A stretch of 64,000 nucleotides of DNA. Source: Acrocarpospora catenulata (GTDB taxonomy: Bacteria > Actinomycetota > Actinomycetes > Streptosporangiales > Streptosporangiaceae). The position numbers were made by a program, and so were the translations under genes. Positions 1 through 8,537 of the stretch are shown here, in pieces. Where the stretch lies: the NCBI RefSeq assembly GCF_018476525.1, contig NZ_JAHCST010000004.1:230833-294832 (forward strand), read 5' to 3'. Each line of letters opens with the position of its first letter. Positions within the stretch are counted from its first letter, which is position 1. The notes beneath the pieces were generated by a model, which was not told the DNA's origin, made no database searches, and saw only the letters and a program-made list of their open reading frames with translations.

Positions 1-562
1 CCGTGGTGGTCATGCCGTGCAGGATCAGCCCGTCGCACAGCTCCCCGCCCAGCTCCGTCATGCGGTCACCGACGGCCGCGATCATCACGGGGATGGGCAG
101 TTCGTGGTGATTCGGCGTGAACACCGGCGACATGAGGGTGTGCCGGTAGTGCGGGCCCTCGTAGTTCAGCCGGGACCCGGTGCGCCAGGCCGTCCAGATC
201 GCGTCCAGCGCGGTGAGGAAGTCGCGCATGCGCGCCACCGGACTGCTCCACGGCATCGAGAAACGCCGCTCGACGTGCGCCTGGATCTGGGTGCCCAGGC
301 CCATCACGAACCGCCCGCCGGACAGCGCGGCCAGATCCCACCCCAGGTACGCGGTGGACATCGGGTTACGCGCGAACGCCACCGCGATGGCCGTGCCGAC
401 CGTAGTGCGCTCGGTGGCCAGCAACGCCGCCTGCGCCTGGAGGAAGGCGTCGGTCACGCTCTCGCTGGCCCACACCCCGTCGAAGCCGACCCGCTCGGCC
501 CAGGCCGCGGACGGGCCGCAGACCGCGGCGGAGGAGCCGATCAGGCCAAGGTCGATCTTCAT
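1..562 (-). CDS. LLM-class F420-dependent oxidoreductase (partial)
   Basis: The gene starts at ATG 562 and runs off the left edge, so only about 187 N-terminal residues are visible. It opens MKIDLGLIG and then has a luciferase-like (alpha/beta)8 pattern: GFDGVWASE, LLATERTTVGTAIAVAFARN and LAALSGGRFVMGLGTQ, which are typical of the F420-dependent branch. Enzymes of this class use reduced or oxidised F420 as a hydride carrier; the substrate cannot be read here. It overlaps the preceding acyl-CoA dehydrogenase by an ATGA, so the two are probably translationally coupled in a leftward catabolic operon. FMN instead of F420 cannot be excluded. Confidence 0.88.
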   Translation of the reverse strand, partial: MKIDLGLIGSSAAVCGPSAAWAERVGFDGVWASESVTDAFLQAQAALLATERTTVGTAIAVAFARNPMSTAYLGWDLAALSGGRFVMGLGTQIQAHVERRFSMPWSSPVARMRDFLTALDAIWTAWRTGSRLNYEGPHYRHTLMSPVFTPNHHELPIPVMIAAVGDRMTELGGELCDGLILHGMTTT

Positions 563-1764
563 CGCGCGTCCTTCGGTAGTCCCAGCACGCGCTCGCCCAC
601 GGCGTTGCGCATGATCTCATCGGTGCCGCCGCCGACCCGCAGCCCTGGCAGGCCCAGGAGCAGCTCGGACCAGGCGTAGGTGCCCCACTCGCCGGTGTCG
701 GCGACCAGCGAGGCGCCCAGCGCGTCGGCGGCGATGTCGCCGGCCCGGCGCAGCAGGTCGGTGAGGATGAGCTTGGTCACGGCCAGCTCGGGGCCGGGCG
801 TCCCCCCGGCCAGCATGCGGGCCGTGGTCTCGCGCGCCGCCCAGCTCCGGATGTGCAGGTCGGCCAGGGCGTCCCTGATCCGGGCGTCCCCGGCCGCGCC
901 GGTGTGCCGCACCAGATCGGTCAGCCGGGCGAGCAGCGCCTCGTCGAGGCCGCTCTCCAGGCCGATAGCGCCGCGCTCGTTGAGCAGCACGTCGACCACC
1001 ACCCGCCAGCCCCCGTCCACCGCGCCGAGGCGGTGGTCGTCGGGCACGTACACGTCGGTGAGGAACACCTCGTCGAAGGAGGCCCCGCCGGTGAGCTGCC
1101 GGATCGGGCGGATCTCCACCCCGGGCGCCCGCATGTCCACCAGGAAGGTGGAGAGCCCGGCGTGCTTGGGCGCGTCCCGGTCGGTACGGGCGATGCACAG
1201 CCCCAGGTCGCTGTAGTGGGCGCCGGAGCTCCAGACCTTCTGCCCGTTGAGCACCCACCCGTCGCCCTGCCGCTCCGCCCTGGTGGCCAGACCGGCCAGG
1301 TCGGAGCCCGCGCCCGGTTCGGAGAAGAGCTGGCAGGCCAGCAGCTCGGCGCTGCGGAGCCGCCGCAGGTAGGCGTCCTTGAGGAACTCCGAGCCGTGGG
1401 CCAGCAGCACCGGGCAGAACGTCGAGACGCTGAACCGGGTGTAGCCGTCGTCGGGGAGCTGGTAACGGGACTCCAGCTCGCGGAACGCGGTGGCGTACGC
1501 GGCGGGCAGGTCCCGTCCGCCGTACTGGGCGGGACCGTTGATCCAGGCCAGCCCCGCCCGGTCGAGGGCGGCCCGGTACGCCTTGAGCGCGGCGATCTCC
1601 TCCGCCTCGCCCTCGGCCCGCTCGGCCACCACCGAGACCCGGTCGTCGCCCTGGCCCCAGACCGGCCGGCCGGTCTCACCGGAGCGGCGGGGGGCGTAGG
1701 AGTCGAGGAACGCGCCCGCCTCGCGGCGGAACTCCTCCTCCGACAGCGGTTCAAGCCGGTTCAT
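559..1764 (-). CDS. acyl-CoA dehydrogenase
   Basis: This 401-residue flavoenzyme should introduce a 2,3-double bond into an acyl-CoA. The full family layout is visible: a helical N-terminal domain, the FAD/substrate motif FSEPGAGSDLAGL and NGQKVWSSGAHYSDLGL near residues 155-200, the middle beta domain, and a C-terminal helical domain ending GGTDEIMRNAVGERVLGLP. It is the first gene of a leftward operon with an F420-type oxidoreductase, divergent from the thiolase-type genes. The shared 120-bp promoter region holds a TetR-type palindrome. The chain-length or ring substrate is unknown. Confidence 0.92.
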   Translation of the reverse strand: MNRLEPLSEEEFRREAGAFLDSYAPRRSGETGRPVWGQGDDRVSVVAERAEGEAEEIAALKAYRAALDRAGLAWINGPAQYGGRDLPAAYATAFRELESRYQLPDDGYTRFSVSTFCPVLLAHGSEFLKDAYLRRLRSAELLACQLFSEPGAGSDLAGLATRAERQGDGWVLNGQKVWSSGAHYSDLGLCIARTDRDAPKHAGLSTFLVDMRAPGVEIRPIRQLTGGASFDEVFLTDVYVPDDHRLGAVDGGWRVVVDVLLNERGAIGLESGLDEALLARLTDLVRHTGAAGDARIRDALADLHIRSWAARETTARMLAGGTPGPELAVTKLILTDLLRRAGDIAADALGASLVADTGEWGTYAWSELLLGLPGLRVGGGTDEIMRNAVGERVLGLPKDAR

Positions 1765-1819
1765 GGTCCTCCCACCTGGGCGTGTTTGCCCTCACCGTCC
1801 GGGCGCGGCTATGCTAGCA

Positions 1820-1831
1820 AAGCAATCGCTT
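1820..1831. promoter_or_regulatory. TetR-type operator, AAGC-N4-GCTT
   Basis: AAGCAATCGCTT lies between two divergent catabolic genes. The same half-site arrangement recurs at 5214-5225, 7246-7257 and 7265-7276, always upstream of genes of this island. The likely ligand-responsive regulator is the TetR protein encoded at 4524-5165. That assignment is inferred from co-location. Confidence 0.6.
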
Positions 1832-1886
1832 GATTTACATTGCGGGACGGGCGCCGGGGATCATCACCGGGGCCGAAGGAGCCTTG

Positions 1887-3284
1887 ATGACCCGAAAACT
1901 AACCGGAATCACCTCTTATGGCGTCTATGTCCCGTTCTACCGTCTCAACCGGGGTGACATCGGCACCTCCCTCGGCCTGCCCGGGCTGACCGGCGCACGC
2001 CCGGTGGCCGGGTACGACGAGGACAGCACCACCCTCGCGGTGGAAGCCGCCCGCCGCACCCTGCGCCGCATCCCCGGCTTCGCCCCCGCCGAACTCTGGT
2101 TCGCCACCTCCCGCCCCGCCTACCTGGAGCGGAGCAACGCCTCGGCGATCGCCATGGCGCTCGGCCTGCCCGAGGAACTGGCCGCCTACGACGCGGGCGG
2201 CGCCATCAGGTCCGGCGCGGGCGCCTTCCGTGCCGCCCTGCGCGCCCCCGCCGTCGTCACCCTGGCCGACCTCCGGTACGGGCTGCCCGGCTCGGAGGAC
2301 GAACTGCTCGGCGCGGACGCCGCCGCGGCCTTCACCACCGGGGAGAACCCCGTCGCCGAACTGCTCGGCGGCGCGTCCCGCACCATGGAACTGCTGGACC
2401 GCTGGCGCACCCCCGGCGCGATCCGCACCCGCACCTGGGAGGAGCGGTTCGGCGTCGAGGAGTACCTGGAGGTCGTCCAGGCGGTGGCCGAGGCGGCTGC
2501 CAAGGAGGCCGGCCTGGAGCCGTCCGAGATCGACCACGTCGTGATCAGCGGTCCGCACACCCGGGCCGTACGGGAGGCCCGCCGCCGTTTCGACCCGGCG
2601 CGCCTGGCGGCCGGGCTCGCCGACGACCTGGGTTACGCGGGCACGGCCGACTTCGGCGTACGGCTCTGCGCCGTGCTCGACCGGGCGGAACCGGGGCAGA
2701 GCATTCTGGCCGTGCTGGCCGCCGACGGCGCCGACGCGTTCGTGTTCCGCGCCACGCCCGAACTCGCCGCCTACCGGGCACAGGGCGCGGAACGGCCCGG
2801 CGGGGTGCTGCCGCTCGGTTACCCCGACTACCTCACCTGGCGGGGCCTGCTGGACCGGGAGCCGCCCCGGCGGCCGGAGGTCAAGTCGCCGGCCCCGCCC
2901 GCCTCCTGGCGGAACATGCGCTGGAAGTTCTCCTTCACCGCCGCGCGGTGCGCCGCCTGTGGGATCCGCAACCTGCCCCCGCGCCGGATCTGCCTCGGCT
3001 GCGGCGCGGTGGACCAGGGTGAGCCCGTGGCCATGCGGGACGTGCGCGGCACGGTCGCGACCTTCACCGACGACTGGCTCTCGGAGTCGGTGCAGCTCCC
3101 GGCCAAGGTGGTGGCCGTGGACTTCGACGGCGGCGGCCGCTTCGAGTTCGAGATGACCGACGCCCCCGGGCGCGAGGTGGCCATCGGGGACCGGGTGGCG
3201 CCCGTGTTCCGGCTGGCGAGCGTCGCGTCCAACGACATACGCAACTACATCTGGAAGGTCCGCCCCCACGAGGAGGAGTCCTGA
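1887..3284 (+). CDS. HMG-CoA synthase-like / zinc-ribbon OB-fold (DUF35) fusion protein
   Basis: This 465-residue protein joins a thiolase-superfamily (HMG-CoA synthase-like) N-terminal half to a C-terminal rubredoxin-like zinc ribbon and OB fold. The ribbon cysteines are C355, C358, C369 and C372 (CAACG...CLGC). ATG 1887 was preferred over an in-frame start at 1830 because AAGGAG precedes it. The segment where the superfamily nucleophile usually sits reads YDAGGAIRSG, with alanine at 106, so it may be a non-catalytic or aldolase-type partner. It overlaps the next thiolase gene by one base (TGATG), as in DUF35-thiolase pairs such as the steroid side-chain ChsH2-Ltp2 retro-aldolase. That parallel is inference. 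Confidence 0.82.
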   Translation: MTRKLTGITSYGVYVPFYRLNRGDIGTSLGLPGLTGARPVAGYDEDSTTLAVEAARRTLRRIPGFAPAELWFATSRPAYLERSNASAIAMALGLPEELAAYDAGGAIRSGAGAFRAALRAPAVVTLADLRYGLPGSEDELLGADAAAAFTTGENPVAELLGGASRTMELLDRWRTPGAIRTRTWEERFGVEEYLEVVQAVAEAAAKEAGLEPSEIDHVVISGPHTRAVREARRRFDPARLAAGLADDLGYAGTADFGVRLCAVLDRAEPGQSILAVLAADGADAFVFRATPELAAYRAQGAERPGGVLPLGYPDYLTWRGLLDREPPRRPEVKSPAPPASWRNMRWKFSFTAARCAACGIRNLPPRRICLGCGAVDQGEPVAMRDVRGTVATFTDDWLSESVQLPAKVVAVDFDGGGRFEFEMTDAPGREVAIGDRVAPVFRLASVASNDIRNYIWKVRPHEEES

Positions 3285-4471
3285 TGCCCGCCCACGCCCT
3301 GCGGAACCCGGTCGCCATCGTCGGCATGAGCTGCACCCGCTTCGGTGAGCTCTGGGACCGGAACGTCGACGACCTGCTGGTGGAGGCCACCCTCGGCGCG
3401 GTGGGCAGCGTGCCGGGGCTGGAACTGGGCCAGGTGGACGCCTTCTGGCTGGGCACGATGACCTCCGGCGTCTCCGGCCTCACGCTGACCCGGCCGATGA
3501 ACATCGCCGACCGCCCGGTCACCCGGGTGGAGAACATGTGCGCCACCGGCTCGGAGGCGTTCCGCAACGCCTGCTTCGCGGTCTCCTCCGGCGCGTACGA
3601 CGTGGTGATGGCGGTGGGCGGCGAGAAGCTGAAGGACTTCGGCTTCTCCGGCCTGGAGATGCCCAGCGTGCCAGGGGACGGCACGTCCCCGAACCTGAGC
3701 GCGCCCGCCATGTACTCGATGATCGTCCCCTCCTACGCCCGCCGCTACGGCCTCACCGAGGAGCAGGTCAAGGAGGCGATGACGCACATCGCCTGGCGCA
3801 ACCACGCCAACGGCGCGCGCAACCCGAGGGCGCAGTTCCGCAAGAGCGTGCCCAAGGAGGTCATCGCCCGCGCCCCCGCGATCGCCGGGCGGCTGAGCGT
3901 CTTCGACAGCTCCGGCGTGGCCGACGGCGCGGCGGCGGCGGTGATCGTCCGCGCCGAGGACGCCCACAAGTACACCGACCGCCCGCTGTACGTGCACGGC
4001 CTCGCCCTCAGCGCGGGCGCGGCGACCGGCCGCAACGACGACCGGTACGACTACTCCGACCTGCCCGAGGTGGTCAACTCCAGCCAGGTCGCCTACGCGC
4101 AGGCCGGGATCACCGACCCCGCCACCCAGATCTCCATGGCCGAGGTGCACGACTGCTTCACCCCGACCGAGCTGGTGCTGATGGAGGAACTCGGCTTCTC
4201 GCCACGCGGCCAGGGGTGGAAGGACGTCCTGGCCGGCAGGTACGACCTGGGCGGCGCGCTCCCGGTCAACCCCGACGGCGGCCTGAAGAGCTTCGGCCAC
4301 CCGGTGGGCGCCAGCGGCCTGCGCATGCTCTTCGAGATGTGGCTCCAGTTCCGGGGCGAGGCCGGGGATCGCCAAGTCGCCAATCCCGCCTTCGGGCTGG
4401 TGCAGAATCAAGGAGGCAGTCCCGGCGCGCTCGTGAGCGCCGTCTCGATCGTCTCCGATCGAGCGCCCTGA
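3284..4471 (+). CDS. thiolase / lipid-transfer-protein-type acetyl-CoA acetyltransferase
   Basis: This 395-residue protein belongs to the SCP-x/Ltp thiolase branch. The candidate nucleophile is C86 in VENMCATGSEAF. The motifs VHDCFTPTE, FGHPVGASG and the C-terminal QNQGGSPGALVS are present. It probably acts with the preceding HMGS-like/OB-fold protein as a heteromeric thiolase or aldol-lyase that removes the terminal acyl unit. Its start overlaps the upstream stop, so the two should be co-translated. Not all canonical thiolase catalytic residues were checked, so true thiolysis versus retro-aldol cleavage is open. Confidence 0.88.
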   Translation: MPAHALRNPVAIVGMSCTRFGELWDRNVDDLLVEATLGAVGSVPGLELGQVDAFWLGTMTSGVSGLTLTRPMNIADRPVTRVENMCATGSEAFRNACFAVSSGAYDVVMAVGGEKLKDFGFSGLEMPSVPGDGTSPNLSAPAMYSMIVPSYARRYGLTEEQVKEAMTHIAWRNHANGARNPRAQFRKSVPKEVIARAPAIAGRLSVFDSSGVADGAAAAVIVRAEDAHKYTDRPLYVHGLALSAGAATGRNDDRYDYSDLPEVVNSSQVAYAQAGITDPATQISMAEVHDCFTPTELVLMEELGFSPRGQGWKDVLAGRYDLGGALPVNPDGGLKSFGHPVGASGLRMLFEMWLQFRGEAGDRQVANPAFGLVQNQGGSPGALVSAVSIVSDRAP

Positions 4472-4523
4472 TCCCGAGCCGTCGTTATCCCCGATCCGTT
4501 GTTCAGTTGAGGTAGGACACTAG

Positions 4524-5165
4524 ATGACCCCTCCAGGAAAGACCACCAAGAGCGCCGCAGGGACCCGTCGCAAGTCGACCGGGTCGCCCATCGGGCAGGC
4601 GCGCAAGGAGAGCGTGCTGCTGGCCGCGGCCAAGGTCTTCGCCGAGAAGGGCTTCTCCAGTGCGACGGTGCGCGACGTCGCCGACGAGGCGGGCATGCTC
4701 TCGGGCAGCCTGTACTACTACTTCGACTCCAAAGAGGCGATCGTCGAGCAGGTGCTCGCGGACTATCTGAACACGGTGATCAGGGAGTACCGCGCGGCGG
4801 TCGCCGAGGCCACCGGCCCGGCCGAGGCGCTGCGCGGGCTGATGGCGCGGGCGCTGCTGAGCGTGGCCCGCAACCGTCATCAGGTGCTGATCCTGCAGAA
4901 CGACTGGCACTACGTGGTGGACTTCCCAGGCGTCGCCCGCGGCCAGGACGAGATCGCTCAGATCTGGATGGACGTCATCGAAGAGGGCATGCGGGCGGGC
5001 GTCTTCCGCCGCGAGTTCAGCGCGCGCATGGTGTACCGGACGGTGATGGGCGCCGTGCAGGCCATCATCCGCTGGTTCGACCCCGACGGGCCGATCACCA
5101 TCGACGAGGTCATCGAGATCGAGACCGAGCTGCTCCTGAACGGGGTGAACGTCCCCGCCCGCTGA
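4524..5165 (+). CDS. TetR/AcrR-family transcriptional regulator
   Basis: A 213-residue repressor. An N-terminal helix-turn-helix lies at about residues 28-75 (VLLAAAKVFAEKGFSSATVRDVADEAG, then SGSLYYYFDSKEAIVEQVL), followed by a ligand-binding helical domain. A basic, Lys-rich 20-residue leader precedes the HTH. GAGGTAGG stands before the ATG. It sits inside the acyl-CoA catabolic island and is the natural owner of the AAGC-N4-GCTT palindromes; its ligand would then be a pathway CoA ester. It resembles KstR2/FadR-like TetR proteins in size and setting, but no specific orthology is claimed. Confidence 0.9.
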   Translation: MTPPGKTTKSAAGTRRKSTGSPIGQARKESVLLAAAKVFAEKGFSSATVRDVADEAGMLSGSLYYYFDSKEAIVEQVLADYLNTVIREYRAAVAEATGPAEALRGLMARALLSVARNRHQVLILQNDWHYVVDFPGVARGQDEIAQIWMDVIEEGMRAGVFRREFSARMVYRTVMGAVQAIIRWFDPDGPITIDEVIEIETELLLNGVNVPAR

Positions 5166-5213
5166 CCCCGCAGGCCGGGTCTCCCGGCCAGGGGGATAGC
5201 TGCTCCAAGAATG

Positions 5214-5225
5214 AAGCAATTGCTT
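5214..5225. promoter_or_regulatory. TetR-type operator, perfect palindrome AAGCAATTGCTT
   Basis: This 12-bp perfect palindrome ends 16 bp before the ATG of the next acyl-CoA dehydrogenase, where a bound repressor would block transcription or start-site clearance. It is the clearest member of the four-site set in this island. Confidence 0.65.
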
Positions 5226-5241
5226 GCTCGAAAGGATCCGT

Positions 5242-6315
5242 ATGAGGGAGGACGCGACGCTCCGCGCCGAGTTCGCGGCGGCCGTGGGCCGGTTTCTGGA
5301 CGCCCGCAGCCCCGTCGAGGTCAGCCGGGGCTCCCTCGGCGGTCCCGGCGAGCCCCTCTGGCGGGCCCTGGCCGAGGAACTCGGCCTGCACGGCCTGCTG
5401 CTGCCGGAGGAGGCGGGCGGCCAGGGCGGGTCCGTCGCCGACCTGGGCGCCGCGCTGGTCGAGGCCGGCCGGGTCGGGCTGCCCGCCTCGCTGCTGGTCA
5501 CGGCCGGGCTGGCGGTGCCTCTGCTGGCCCGGACCGGCCTGGAGCACAACCACGACTTGCTGGCGGAGATCGTGGCCGGGCGCGCGGCGGTCGCGCCGGC
5601 CCTGCACGAGGACTCCGCCGGGGTGGACCTGGACTCCCCGGGCACCAAGGGCGAGAGCCGCGTCTCCGGCCGGAAACAGTTCGTGGCGGCGGGCGCGGTG
5701 GCCACCCACTTCATCGTGCTCACCGGCACCGCCCTGGTCCTGGTCGAGCAGGGCGCGCCCGGGCTGGCCGTGGCGCCCATGCCCGCCCTGGACCCCGGCC
5801 GCGGACTGGCCGAGGTCACCCTGGACGGCACGCCCGCGCGCGTGCTGGCCGAGGGCGACCAGGCCCGTGCCCTGGCGGGCCGGGCGTTCACCGAAGGGGC
5901 GCTGCTGACCGCCGCGGACGCCCTCGGCATCGGCGAGCGCGCCCTGGCGCTGGCCGTCGACTACGCCAAAACCCGCACCCAGTTCGGCCGCCCCATCGGC
6001 GCCTTCCAGGCGATCAAGCACAAGCTCGCCGACATGTACGCGGAGATCCAGACCGCCAGATCGGCGGTGGAGGCCGCCCTCGACCAGGCGGCCGCCGAGG
6101 AACCGGGCTGGGAGCACACCGCCTCCATGGCCAAGGCCCGCGCCGGCGACGCCGTGCTGCACGTGGTACGCGAGGCCATCCAGGTGCACGGCGGCATCGG
6201 CTTCACCTGGGAGCACGAGCTCTCCCACCACTTCCGCCGCGCGCTGACCGACGTCGCCCTCTTCGGCACCCCCGCCCACCACCGCGACCTCGTTGCCCGC
6301 GCCCTCGGAATGTGA
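5242..6315 (+). CDS. acyl-CoA dehydrogenase (short form)
   Basis: This 357-residue acyl-CoA dehydrogenase is shorter than the 380-400 residue norm. ATG 5242 is chosen because AAAGGA precedes it; an in-frame TTG at 5224 falls inside the operator. N-terminal and middle domains are present but divergent, with no clear SEPxAGSD motif. The C-terminal domain is standard (TQFGRPIGAFQAIKHKLADM and IQVHGGIGFTWEHELSHHF). Short, divergent subunits of this type often pair with a full-length partner in alpha2beta2 enzymes of steroid side-chain catabolism, and it may pair with a neighbour here. It heads an operon with the MaoC hydratase. Confidence 0.9.
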   Translation: MREDATLRAEFAAAVGRFLDARSPVEVSRGSLGGPGEPLWRALAEELGLHGLLLPEEAGGQGGSVADLGAALVEAGRVGLPASLLVTAGLAVPLLARTGLEHNHDLLAEIVAGRAAVAPALHEDSAGVDLDSPGTKGESRVSGRKQFVAAGAVATHFIVLTGTALVLVEQGAPGLAVAPMPALDPGRGLAEVTLDGTPARVLAEGDQARALAGRAFTEGALLTAADALGIGERALALAVDYAKTRTQFGRPIGAFQAIKHKLADMYAEIQTARSAVEAALDQAAAEEPGWEHTASMAKARAGDAVLHVVREAIQVHGGIGFTWEHELSHHFRRALTDVALFGTPAHHRDLVARALGM

Positions 6316-6341
6316 CGCGCAGCCTGAACGGAGAACCACCC

Positions 6342-7208
6342 ATGCCCCTGGACCCCGCCTACCTCGGCAGCACGGTCGGCCCATTCACCACCGAGTGGAC
6401 GGACCGCGACACGCTGCTCTACGCGCTCGCCGTGGGGGCCGGATCGGCGGACCCCGGCGCGGAGCTCCAGTTCACCACGGAACACAGCGAGGGCGTCGCC
6501 CAGCAGGTCATCCCCAGCTTCGGCGTGCTCATCGGCCACCATGGCGGGCTACCCGAGATCGGCACGTACGACCCCGGCAAGGCCGTACACGCAGAACAGC
6601 ACTTCCGCCTGGAACGCCCGCTGCCCCCCGCGGGCAGGGCGGTCTCCACGGTGACCGTCACCGACATGTGGGACAAGGGCAGGGATGCCCTGGTCTGGAC
6701 CGAGACCCGCACCACCGACGCCGCCACCGGCGACCTGCTCATGGTCGCCCGCTCCTGCGCCTATCTGGGCGGAGCCGGGGGCTTCGGCGGGGAACGCGGC
6801 CCCCGGGTGGAGTGGGCCGCGCCGGACCGTGAGCCGGACACCGTGCTGCGCCTGGCCACCCGGCCCGACCAGGCCCTGCTGTACCGCCTCACGGGCGACC
6901 GCAACCCGCTCCACTCCGACCCGGCCTTCGCCACCAGGTACGGCTTCGCCCGTCCGATCCTGCACGGCCTGTGCACCTACGGCATGACCGCGCGCGCCAT
7001 CGTGAACGGCCTGTGCGACGGGGACGCCACCCGGCTGCTCGGCATGTCCGGGCGGTTCTCCCGGCCGGTGCTGCCGGGGGAGACCCTCACCGTGGCCCTC
7101 TGGCGGGACGGCGCGCAGGTACGCTTCCTGACCTCGACGGACGCGGGCACGGTCATCGACAGGGGCGAGGCCGTCCTCGACAGTCTCGGTCCGATAAACC
7201 CCCGCTGA
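6342..7208 (+). CDS. MaoC-family 2-enoyl-CoA hydratase
   Basis: A 288-residue double hot-dog protein of the (R)-specific enoyl-CoA hydratase 2 type. The C-terminal hot dog carries the hydratase-2 signature YRLTGDRNPLHSDPAFA followed by GFARPILHGLCTYG, with catalytic Asp and His candidates in GDRNPLH. The N-terminal hot dog (IPSFGVLIGHHGG) has lost the motif, as usual. It hydrates the double bond made by the acyl-CoA dehydrogenases. The start has ACGGAGA upstream and lies 26 bp after the upstream gene, so the two are co-transcribed. Confidence 0.9.
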   Translation: MPLDPAYLGSTVGPFTTEWTDRDTLLYALAVGAGSADPGAELQFTTEHSEGVAQQVIPSFGVLIGHHGGLPEIGTYDPGKAVHAEQHFRLERPLPPAGRAVSTVTVTDMWDKGRDALVWTETRTTDAATGDLLMVARSCAYLGGAGGFGGERGPRVEWAAPDREPDTVLRLATRPDQALLYRLTGDRNPLHSDPAFATRYGFARPILHGLCTYGMTARAIVNGLCDGDATRLLGMSGRFSRPVLPGETLTVALWRDGAQVRFLTSTDAGTVIDRGEAVLDSLGPINPR

Positions 7209-7245
7209 GACCCCTTGCCTGTCCGTTCTCACTCCCCACATAATC

Positions 7246-7276
7246 AAGCAGTTGCTTTAAAAGCAAGCATTTGCTT
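7246..7276. promoter_or_regulatory. tandem TetR-type operators
   Basis: Two palindromes, AAGCAGTTGCTT (7246-7257) and AAGCATTTGCTT (7265-7276), have centres 19 bp apart, about two helical turns, so two dimers could bind the same face. They lie about 50 bp upstream of the solute-binding lipoprotein gene. Confidence 0.62.
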
Positions 7277-7327
7277 TACAGCAATCGGGGGTCCGGATGT
7301 TGGGGGCCTAACCCAGGAGGGTGCAAC

Positions 7328-8536
7328 GTGTTCCGTCAATCCACCGCACGGAGAGGACGCCTGGCCGTCATCGGCGCGGCCCTGTCCGCCGTCATGATTC
7401 TCACCTCGTGCGGCTCGTCCGGCGGCGACACCGCCGAGGGCGCCCCGTCCGCGCAGGGCCAGGGCCAGGTCTACAAGGTCGGCTTCCCCGCCCTGCTCAG
7501 CGGCGCCGCCGCGTTCGCGGGCAAGCCCATCGCCCAGGGCGCGGAAGTCGCCGTGGAGGAGATCAACGAAACCGGGTTCCTCGGCCAGGGCTCCACCGTC
7601 GAGCTCAAGATCGAGGACATCAAGTCCGACCCGGCCAAGGCCATCGCCCTCTACCGCCAGTACGCCACCGACGGCGCGGTGGGCGTGCTCTGCTGCGGCC
7701 TGTCCAACGAGGCGGGCGCGCTGGCCCCGGTCATCCGGCAGAGCAAGGTGCCCGCCATCGTCACCTCCGCCATCCTGGACGGCCTGGCCTCCCCGCCGAG
7801 CCTGTTCCGCCCGGTCGTGCTGCCCTCCTCCCCGGGCGGCGTGTACGACAAGTTCGTGGACAGCATGGCCAAGGCGGAGGGCTACAAGACCGCCGTGGTG
7901 GTCGTGAACGGCGACGTGGACGCCATGGTGGCCGACGGCAAGGTCTGGGCGGCGGCGATGGAGCGCAACGGCGTCAAGGTGCTCCAGACCGTGGCGGTCG
8001 GTTCGGCCGACCGGGACTTCACCGCGCCGGCCACGCAGATCGAGGCGCTGGCCCCGGACGTGGTGGTGGCGAGCACGCTCGGCACGCCGACCGCGCTGCT
8101 GGCCCGCTCGCTCCGCGACCGCGGCTACGACAAGCGCATCCTGTCCAGCTACGGCGCCTCCGGGCCCGCGCTGTTCGACGCCGGCGGCTCCGGCCTGGCC
8201 GGGCTGGCCTTCGCCACCCCGTTCGCGGCCGACCACCCGGTCAACGACACGGCCAGGAAGTTCACCGAGCGGTACACGGCGAAGTTCAACGCCGCCCCCG
8301 ACATGTTCGCCGCCCAGGGCTACACCGCGATGTGGCTGCTGGCGCTGGGCATGAAGAACGCCGGCGCCTCGCCCACCCCCGAGTCGGTCGGCCAGGGCCT
8401 CTCCCAGGTCACCACCCAGGAGTCGGTCTACGGCAACCTCAGGTACGAAGGCGGCCAGGCGATCCTCGATTCGCCCGGCGTCTACCTGGAGTGGACCAAG
8501 GACGGCAAGTTCAGCGAACTGAGCAACGGCAGCTGA
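7328..8536 (+). CDS. ABC transporter substrate-binding lipoprotein (branched-chain amino-acid type)
   Basis: A 402-residue exported lipoprotein. Basic N-terminus, hydrophobic stretch LAVIGAALSAVMIL and lipobox LTSC (Cys near residue 27), then a Ser/Gly-rich linker and a type-1 periplasmic-binding fold (YKVGFPALLSGAAAFAGKPIAQGAEVA is the usual first strand-helix of Peripla_BP_6). GTG 7328 is chosen because AGGAGG ends 7 bp before it. No permease or ATPase lies nearby, so it must borrow a LivHMGF-type transporter or act as a sensor. Two palindromes upstream tie it to the catabolic regulon, suggesting that it binds the island's substrate or a fragment of it. Confidence 0.88.
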   Translation: MFRQSTARRGRLAVIGAALSAVMILTSCGSSGGDTAEGAPSAQGQGQVYKVGFPALLSGAAAFAGKPIAQGAEVAVEEINETGFLGQGSTVELKIEDIKSDPAKAIALYRQYATDGAVGVLCCGLSNEAGALAPVIRQSKVPAIVTSAILDGLASPPSLFRPVVLPSSPGGVYDKFVDSMAKAEGYKTAVVVVNGDVDAMVADGKVWAAAMERNGVKVLQTVAVGSADRDFTAPATQIEALAPDVVVASTLGTPTALLARSLRDRGYDKRILSSYGASGPALFDAGGSGLAGLAFATPFAADHPVNDTARKFTERYTAKFNAAPDMFAAQGYTAMWLLALGMKNAGASPTPESVGQGLSQVTTQESVYGNLRYEGGQAILDSPGVYLEWTKDGKFSELSNGS

Positions 8537-8537
8537 C

